From: an uncultured Collinsella sp.
GTDB lineage: Bacteria; Actinomycetota; Coriobacteriia; Coriobacteriales; Coriobacteriaceae
Assembly (NCBI GenBank): GCA_900555225.1
Contig: USKL01000070.1
Coordinates: 1 to 7,326, forward strand
Direction: 5' to 3'
Length of the DNA stretch: 7,326 nucleotides
The notes below the pieces were generated by a model, which was not told the DNA's origin, made no database searches, and was given only the letters and a program-made list of their open reading frames with translations. The position numbers and the translations under genes were made by a program. This document shows, one piece after another, positions 6,853 through 7,326 of the stretch (positions within the stretch are counted from its first letter, which is position 1; every line of letters starts with the position of its first letter).

Positions 6853-7326
6853 GTGGCTAATAAAGTAGTCCTTAAATCCATTGAGCATGTCGGAGGCAGC
6901 GTTAAAGACCTGCTCGTTCTCGCAACGGTCGAGCAGGATGCTCTCCGCGCCAAACATCTCGGGCACCTCGGTAAGCACCGACGTGCCGCCACGGGCGACG
7001 ACCATATCGCTCACGCGACCGATCGTGGGGTTGGCGGTAATGCCCGAAAGACCGTCGGAGCCGCCACACTTAAGACCAATGACCAGCTCGGAGGCCGGAA
7101 TGGGCTCGCGCTTGGACTGCTTTGCCAGGTCTGCCAGCTCGGCCAGAATCTTGTGGCCCTCGATTTGCTCGTCGGCTACATCCTGGCAGGTGAGAAAGCG
7201 AACGCGCTCGTGATCGAAGTCACCGAGCTCGTCGAGCACCTGCTGGTGTGTGCAGTTCTCGCAACCGAGCGACAGGAACAGCACGCCGGCCGCATTAGGG
7301 TGACGCGAGAGCGCCACCAGCAGACG
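6832..7326 (-). CDS. uxaA: UxaA-family sugar-acid dehydratase, internal fragment
   Basis: Members of the UxaA/GarD family dehydrate altronate or galactarate in hexuronate and sugar-acid breakdown. The 165 codons present carry the family blocks in order: RHPNAAGVLFLSLGCEN near the right edge, GLKCGGSDGLSGITANP (about 7025-7075), GGTSVLTEVPEMFGAE, then a tail ending DYFISHGEVVYEN. In the family this tail is followed by PSPGNKAGG and a C-terminal block; here it is replaced by the complement of the transporter gene, so the 3' end is lost at the junction. The 5' end lies beyond the right edge; a GTG at 7317-7315 is internal, not a start, because the family pattern continues upstream of it. GC-rich codons match the transporter and the gltB N-terminus. 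Altronate versus galactarate cannot be decided from this fragment. Downstream of the hinge the frame stays open to 6664, but that part is an artefact. Confidence 0.85.

Noticed and set aside
6840..6860. An insertion-sequence or phage attachment junction between the transporter and dehydratase genes
   Set aside because: There are no terminal inverted repeats, target duplication, integrase or tRNA nearby; the shared coding overlap explains the join better.

Overview
The window looks like a mosaic of at least two gut-type bacterial genomes rather than one continuous locus. From the left edge to about 2600 the sequence reads as Bacteroidales (Bacteroides-like). The glutamate synthase small subunit and the C-terminal part of the large subunit match what I recall of Bacteroides GltD/GltB, GAA is frequent for Glu, and the gltB-gltD gap is AT-rich with no Shine-Dalgarno before gltD. 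From about 2600 to the right edge it reads as a GC-rich actinobacterium of the Coriobacteriia/Collinsella kind: third positions are mostly G or C, Glu is almost always GAG, and both visible gene starts have strong purine-rich Shine-Dalgarno sequences. The species names are recognition from memory, not a search.

Layout: 1-865 (minus) is gltD, cut by the left edge. 866-949 is a short AT-rich gap with a strong hairpin. 950-5497 (minus) is an intact 1515-codon gltB frame whose two parts have different genomic character, with the change near 2600-2640 inside the conserved FMN-binding core. 5498-6018 is a 521-bp divergent intergenic region. It holds the gltB leader, a possible nitrogen-type operator, a possible decayed coding fragment, a three-unit 80-bp palindromic array (5681-5895) and a probable promoter. 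6019-6852 (plus) is the first two thirds of an Nramp/MntH metal transporter. 6832-7326 (minus) is an internal piece of a UxaA-type sugar-acid dehydratase. The last two genes run into each other from opposite strands and share 21 bp at 6832-6852 in which both reading frames still make family sense.

How the genes work together: GltB and GltD form glutamate synthase (glutamine + 2-oxoglutarate + NAD(P)H to 2 glutamate), the nitrogen-assimilation step downstream of glutamine synthetase. The transporter and the dehydratase have no evident link to it. Two junctions, each at a short stretch that could be shared between unrelated or orthologous genes, are best explained by chimeric assembly of metagenomic reads. 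A real interspecies recombination in gltB cannot be excluded from sequence alone. The most interesting native structure is the 80-bp palindromic array between gltB and the transporter gene.
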